The notes beneath the pieces are model-generated. The model searched no databases. It saw only the letters and a list, made by a program, of their open reading frames with translations, and was not told the origin of the DNA. A stretch of DNA of 64,000 nucleotides, taken from assembly GCA_037045145.1 (NCBI GenBank), contig JBAOIA010000012.1, positions 372,001 through 436,000 on the forward strand, in the 5' to 3' direction. Below, piece by piece: positions 60,481 to 64,000 of the stretch. This DNA comes from Bacteroidia bacterium (GTDB lineage: Bacteria; Bacteroidota; Bacteroidia; AKYH767-A; OLB10). The position numbers and the translations under genes were made by a program. Position 1 is the stretch's first letter; each line of letters starts with the position of its first letter.

Positions 60481-61884
60481 ATGTTCGCAGTTGTTGACAT
60501 AGAAACTACAGGAGGAAGCCTATCACAAGGTAGTCGTATTACAGAAGTTGCAGTTGTAATTCATAATGGCAAAACAATAGAACATCGTTTTTCTACACTG
60601 ATAAATCCGGAAACAGAAATACCATCATTTATCATAGGACTGACAGGCATTACCAACGAATTGGTAGAAAATGCACCCTGCTTTAATGAAATTGCCTGGC
60701 AACTGTTTCAATTGCTTAATGACAAAGTTTTTGTGGCGCATAATGCTTCATTCGATTTCAGTTTTATTAAATCAGAATTTAAACGCTGCGGAATAGAATT
60801 TAATGCAGAAGTAATTTGCACCTGTTCTTTGAGCAGAAAATTCTTCCCCGGTTTTGGCTCTTACTCATTAGGAAATCTCACAAAAAATCTTGGAATACTT
60901 TTAGAAGGGCATCACCGTGCTTTGAATGATGCAATTGCAGCGAGTGAAATTTTAGAGAAAATAGTTGCAGAAAAAGGTCTTGAACACACACTGCTTCACC
61001 GAAGTGTACCTATTAAGAATACTGAAATTCCGCATGAACTAATAAACAAGTTACCTGAAACTCCGGGTGTATATTTTTTTACAGACAACAATAATGAAAT
61101 TCTCTATATCGGAAAAGCAAAAAATATCAAAAAGAGAGTAACATCACATTTTCGCAACAACAATTCAAAATCAAAAAAGATTAAAGCGCTAATGCACGAT
61201 ATAAGTTTCATGGACACCGGATGTGAATTGCTTGCATGCCTGCTCGAAGTTGAATACATTAAAGAATATCAACCCTTCTTTAACCGAGCAGTTAAATCTG
61301 AAAAAAACTTCGGGGTTTACATCAATGGCTTTATTAATGAATTGTCAAGCTTTTCAATTCATGAGATTTCAAAAACAGAGTTGCAACCGATAAGATTCTT
61401 TGGCACAAGAAAAGCCGCTGATGATTTTCTTTCGCACATGACTGCAAAATTCAATCTTTGTCGTTGCCTCAATAATCTTGAAAACTATAATGACAACTGT
61501 TTTTATAAACAAATTAAACAATGCAATGGAACCGAACTTGACTATCATGAAAAAGCTAACTATAACAACCGTTTTAAGGATGCTTGTATAGAAATGGGCG
61601 AAGGCTGGCATGATGCTGCAATTGCCTATCCGTTAGCGGATGGTAAAGAATGTACTTACGTGTTCAGACATCAAGGTGTTATTGGTTATTGTTTTGGAAA
61701 GCAATCTTCGGTTTTTAATATAAATCAAATAAAAGGAGTGACTTATTTAAAAAATCATTTAGAGTCACAGAGTATTTTCAATTCATTCTTAAAAAAGCCA
61801 TCAGCCAAGAAATTAAAAATTATTTATAATGATAACAGAGACGTTACAATTAAAGAAAAATTAAAAAAAGAGCATGGAAAATAA
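60481..61884 (+). CDS. DEDDh exonuclease fused to a GIY-YIG (UvrC-like) nuclease domain
   Basis: Fusion of 467 residues. The N-terminal 170 residues form a DnaQ-type 3'-5' exonuclease with FAVVDIETTGG (ExoI Asp-x-Glu), AHNASFDFSFIKSEF (ExoII) and GHHRALNDAIAASEIL (ExoIII His and Asp). Then comes a GIY-YIG domain, PGVYFFTDNNNEILYIGKAKNIKKRV, like the one in UvrC and Cho. The last 200 residues have cysteine-containing loops (NLCRCLNNLENYNDNCFYKQ) and no UvrC helix-hairpin-helix domain. Family members are thought to aid nucleotide-excision or mismatch repair. It overlaps the haemoglobin gene by 11 bases. Confidence 0.88.
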   Translation: MFAVVDIETTGGSLSQGSRITEVAVVIHNGKTIEHRFSTLINPETEIPSFIIGLTGITNELVENAPCFNEIAWQLFQLLNDKVFVAHNASFDFSFIKSEFKRCGIEFNAEVICTCSLSRKFFPGFGSYSLGNLTKNLGILLEGHHRALNDAIAASEILEKIVAEKGLEHTLLHRSVPIKNTEIPHELINKLPETPGVYFFTDNNNEILYIGKAKNIKKRVTSHFRNNNSKSKKIKALMHDISFMDTGCELLACLLEVEYIKEYQPFFNRAVKSEKNFGVYINGFINELSSFSIHEISKTELQPIRFFGTRKAADDFLSHMTAKFNLCRCLNNLENYNDNCFYKQIKQCNGTELDYHEKANYNNRFKDACIEMGEGWHDAAIAYPLADGKECTYVFRHQGVIGYCFGKQSSVFNINQIKGVTYLKNHLESQSIFNSFLKKPSAKKLKIIYNDNRDVTIKEKLKKEHGK

Positions 61885-62281
61885 ACATGACATAATTACA
61901 CCTGATGATGTGACGTTAATGGTTGATACATTTTACAGTGCTATTCGCGAAGATGATTTACTGGGACCAATTTTCAATAACATCATACAAGATCGCTGGC
62001 CCGAACATTTGAAAAAAATGTATGGTTTCTGGCGTAGCATACTCTTCAACGAACCGTTATATAATGGAAGTGCATTTGAAGCACACAGTCAATTACCAAT
62101 AGAAATGAAACATTTTAAACACTGGCTTCATCTATTTGAAGCAACAGTAGATAATTTGTTCGAAGGCAAAAATGCAGATACAGCAAAATCAAGAGCACAA
62201 AAAATTGCAGAAGTATTTTATTACAAAATCGAATCGGGACGTGGTAATGAGCCACAGAATTTCAATCCTACTGCCGGTTAA
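61874..62281 (+). CDS. Group III truncated haemoglobin
   Basis: Haem protein of 135 residues. It has the shortened globin helices, MVDTFYSAIREDDLLGPIF at the front, WRSILFNEPLYNGSAFEAH in the middle with the distal region, and HFKHWLHLFEATVDNLF, whose His is the likely proximal ligand. The length and the WPEHLKKMYGFW segment fit group III rather than group I or II. Its physiological role, perhaps handling NO or oxygen, is not established here. It overlaps the exonuclease gene by 11 bases and converges with ispF, overlapping by 14. Confidence 0.87.
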   Translation: MENKHDIITPDDVTLMVDTFYSAIREDDLLGPIFNNIIQDRWPEHLKKMYGFWRSILFNEPLYNGSAFEAHSQLPIEMKHFKHWLHLFEATVDNLFEGKNADTAKSRAQKIAEVFYYKIESGRGNEPQNFNPTAG

Positions 62282-62747
62282 TAAGAGCAACTGCGTAAGC
62301 TGCTACACCTTCTTCACGACCAACAAAACCCATTTTCTCATTGGTAGTTGCCTTAATAGAAATGCAATCTAATTCAATCTGCATTACTGAAGCTAATTTT
62401 TCTCGCATTGCCTGAATATAGGGTGCAATTTTAGGCTTTTCCAATACCACACTGACATCAATATTTCCAATAGTAATTGACTTGTCCTTTAATAAGGAAA
62501 CAACTTTTGCCAACAAAATTGAGGAATCTATTCCTTTAAATTCACTTGCTGTATCCGGAAAATGTTTGCCTATGTCACCGAGTGCTGCTGCACCAAGTAA
62601 TGCATCGCAAATGGCATGAATAATCACATCGGCATCGCTATGACCTTTGGCTCCCTGATGATGTTCAATGCGAACACCTCCTAAAAAAAACGGTATGCCA
62701 GGCTCTAACTGATGAACATCAAAACCAAAACCTACTCTGAAAGTCAC
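62268..62747 (-). CDS. ispF: 2-C-methyl-D-erythritol 2,4-cyclodiphosphate synthase
   Basis: MEP-pathway enzyme of isoprenoid synthesis, 159 residues. The metal ligands and active site are in GFGFDVHQLEP (Asp and His), GHSDADVIIHAICDALLGA and DIGKHFPDTASEFKGIDS. The C-terminus GFVGREEGVAAYAVALI is typical. The length is standard. It follows porV on the same strand by three bases, so it is probably co-transcribed although unrelated in function. Confidence 0.96.
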   Translation of the reverse strand: MTFRVGFGFDVHQLEPGIPFFLGGVRIEHHQGAKGHSDADVIIHAICDALLGAAALGDIGKHFPDTASEFKGIDSSILLAKVVSLLKDKSITIGNIDVSVVLEKPKIAPYIQAMREKLASVMQIELDCISIKATTNEKMGFVGREEGVAAYAVALINRQ

Positions 62748-62750
62748 TGT

Positions 62751-63956
62751 TTAATCGTTATTACCATCGCTTCCTTTGATTGAATCAAAGTTGAATGACA
62801 AGCTAAAACGTAAGGTATTTTCTAATGGATTGCGTTGCTCTGTCGGAATAAGATAAGCAAAATCAAGACCGAAAATATTGTAGCGTAAGCCAATACCTAA
62901 AGTAAAATACTTTCTGTTGCCTTTGGTTTTGTTTTCGTAGAAATATCCTGCACGAAATGCAAATTGCTTATCATACCAATATTCCAAACCTCCGGCAATA
63001 TTAATTTCGCGTAACTCTTCTTTTCCTCCTCCCGGAGCATCACCAAAAGATTGAAATATCCCTTGTGCCACGCCAACATTTGGATCTTTACCTGCGAAAA
63101 TTATTGGATTCTCTTCACCTGCAATTGTTGAATCAGAATAAACAGGTGGTGTGGGCACCAAAAGTTTATTGAAATCAACCAAAAATGCCAACTCGTTATA
63201 GTCGTTGAGCTTTATTTTCAAAGAAGGGCCTAAACGCAAATTAATAGGAATAAAATCTTTAGTTCCTTTATCGGTATAAGACATTTTTGATCCAATATTG
63301 GTGATAGCTAAACCTGCACCGAACTCTGCATCTTTTCCTGAGATTTCAAGATTGGTTTTATAAAAGAAAGAAACATCGGCTGCAACAGAATTTCCGGCTT
63401 TAGTGGCATTGCCACCTACTGTAATTCCTCCTGTTAAACTTGAATGGATATATCGAAGTGCAATACCTCCGCTAAATTCATCTCCCAATTTTCGAGAGTA
63501 GGCTACATCAACAGCAAATTCGTTGGGCTTATAGGAGCCCATTGGATCACCTGTTTCAGAAGTAAAGTCAATATTTCCTAGAGAAAAATAACGTAACGAT
63601 GCACCAATTGCAGAAACATCATTGGGCTTGGTAAAAAAGCTTACGTATGCCAGATTGATATCAGGTACTAATTTACGCAACCAAGGAGTATAAGAAATTC
63701 CAACACCCATCTTTTTGTCTGCAAACACCAGCTTGGCCGGATTCCAGTGAATACTGTTAACGTCTGCTGATGAAGCAACACCGGCATCACCCATACCACC
63801 GGCACGGGCATCCGGAGAAATCATTAGAAAGGGAACTGCTGTGGTTATGGTATTAATCTGACCTAATAAGTTGGCCTTATCATTTTGTGCAGATGCCTGA
63901 TTTTGTATAGCAAGTACTGCTAAAGATAATGCACCGTATAATAATTTATATCTCAT
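62751..63956 (-). CDS. porV: T9SS outer-membrane protein PorV
   Basis: Outer-membrane barrel of 401 residues in the FadL superfamily, which shuttles T9SS cargo from the translocon to the attachment complex. It has a signal peptide (ending ASAQND), the N-terminal TTAVPFLMISPDARAGGMGD with VASSADVNSIHWNPAKL, and alternating strands such as DFAYLIPTEQRNPLENTLR at the end. In most T9SS genomes porU lies next to it. The start of porV is 44 bases inside the window edge, so porU may follow just outside. It is the only T9SS machine component here and matches the sorting-domain proteins of the 38-46 kb array. Confidence 0.93.
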   Translation of the reverse strand: MRYKLLYGALSLAVLAIQNQASAQNDKANLLGQINTITTAVPFLMISPDARAGGMGDAGVASSADVNSIHWNPAKLVFADKKMGVGISYTPWLRKLVPDINLAYVSFFTKPNDVSAIGASLRYFSLGNIDFTSETGDPMGSYKPNEFAVDVAYSRKLGDEFSGGIALRYIHSSLTGGITVGGNATKAGNSVAADVSFFYKTNLEISGKDAEFGAGLAITNIGSKMSYTDKGTKDFIPINLRLGPSLKIKLNDYNELAFLVDFNKLLVPTPPVYSDSTIAGEENPIIFAGKDPNVGVAQGIFQSFGDAPGGGKEELREINIAGGLEYWYDKQFAFRAGYFYENKTKGNRKYFTLGIGLRYNIFGLDFAYLIPTEQRNPLENTLRFSLSFNFDSIKGSDGNND

Positions 63957-64000
63957 GTATAAAGTAATTCAGTAATAAGTTTTAAAAGCTAAATTTCAAT

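Noticed and set aside
1..64000. Insertion sequences, transposases or prophage
   Set aside because: I saw no transposase, integrase or phage structural sequence and no terminal inverted repeats. The paralogue array shows none either.

Overview
The window is a 64 kb stretch of an AT-rich Bacteroidota chromosome, most likely from the Chitinophagales/Sphingobacteriales side, although the order cannot be fixed from the sequence alone. Supporting signs are the type IX secretion protein PorV, repeated T9SS C-terminal sorting domains, a fused RibBA, miaE, an OstA-like protein, and exact TAnnTTTG promoter boxes upstream of several genes. Several starts are GTG or TTG (dnaA, the low-molecular-weight phosphatase, one glycosyltransferase). 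No transposase, phage gene, rRNA or CRISPR array was found.

Layout. 1-8 kb: rimO (cut by the window edge), a 5'-nucleotidase whose two domains are separate genes in inverted order, then dnaA, a tyrosine phosphatase, an RsmI-like methyltransferase and two envelope proteins. 8-22 kb: housekeeping and envelope genes, including proline dehydrogenase, diadenylate cyclase, a Ste24 protease, a PagL-like lipid A deacylase, mazG-trmD, rplS, an FrnE-like protein, a GT2 glycosyltransferase, miaE, an OstA-like protein, and zapA and rny separated by a structured, possibly 6S-like, intergenic region. 22-27 kb: a surface-polysaccharide locus with a flippase broken by an internal deletion, an O-antigen ligase/polymerase and two GT4 enzymes. 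27-37 kb: an unusual tRNA-Cys, yciH, a lipid kinase, an LTA-synthase-like enzyme, two lipoproteins, a probable minus-strand small RNA, ribBA, recN, an OsmC-like protein, a nucleoside deaminase and an LptF/G permease.

37.8-46.6 kb is the most unusual part. Seven tandem paralogues encode secreted proteins with the same jelly-roll-like core and exchangeable T9SS sorting domains. They are bracketed by two 5'-truncated pieces of another T9SS protein. One copy is frameshifted at a 12-bp G tract, one has a single-base insertion, one carries a 27-bp in-frame duplication, and two copies share a 626-bp block with no mismatch that I found. The locus looks like a recombining, possibly phase-variable surface-protein cassette array. 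PorV, which serves T9SS cargo, is encoded about 16 kb away.

46.6-64 kb: a glycosyltransferase, a methyltransferase, two Sfp-type phosphopantetheinyl transferases on either side of a DEAD-box helicase, a one-module NRPS (C-A-PCP-TE, alanine-like code, Cys nucleophile in the TE), an AIM24 protein, aroK, def, ruvX, dapD, a GT9 enzyme, an exonuclease/GIY-YIG fusion, a group III truncated haemoglobin, ispF and porV.
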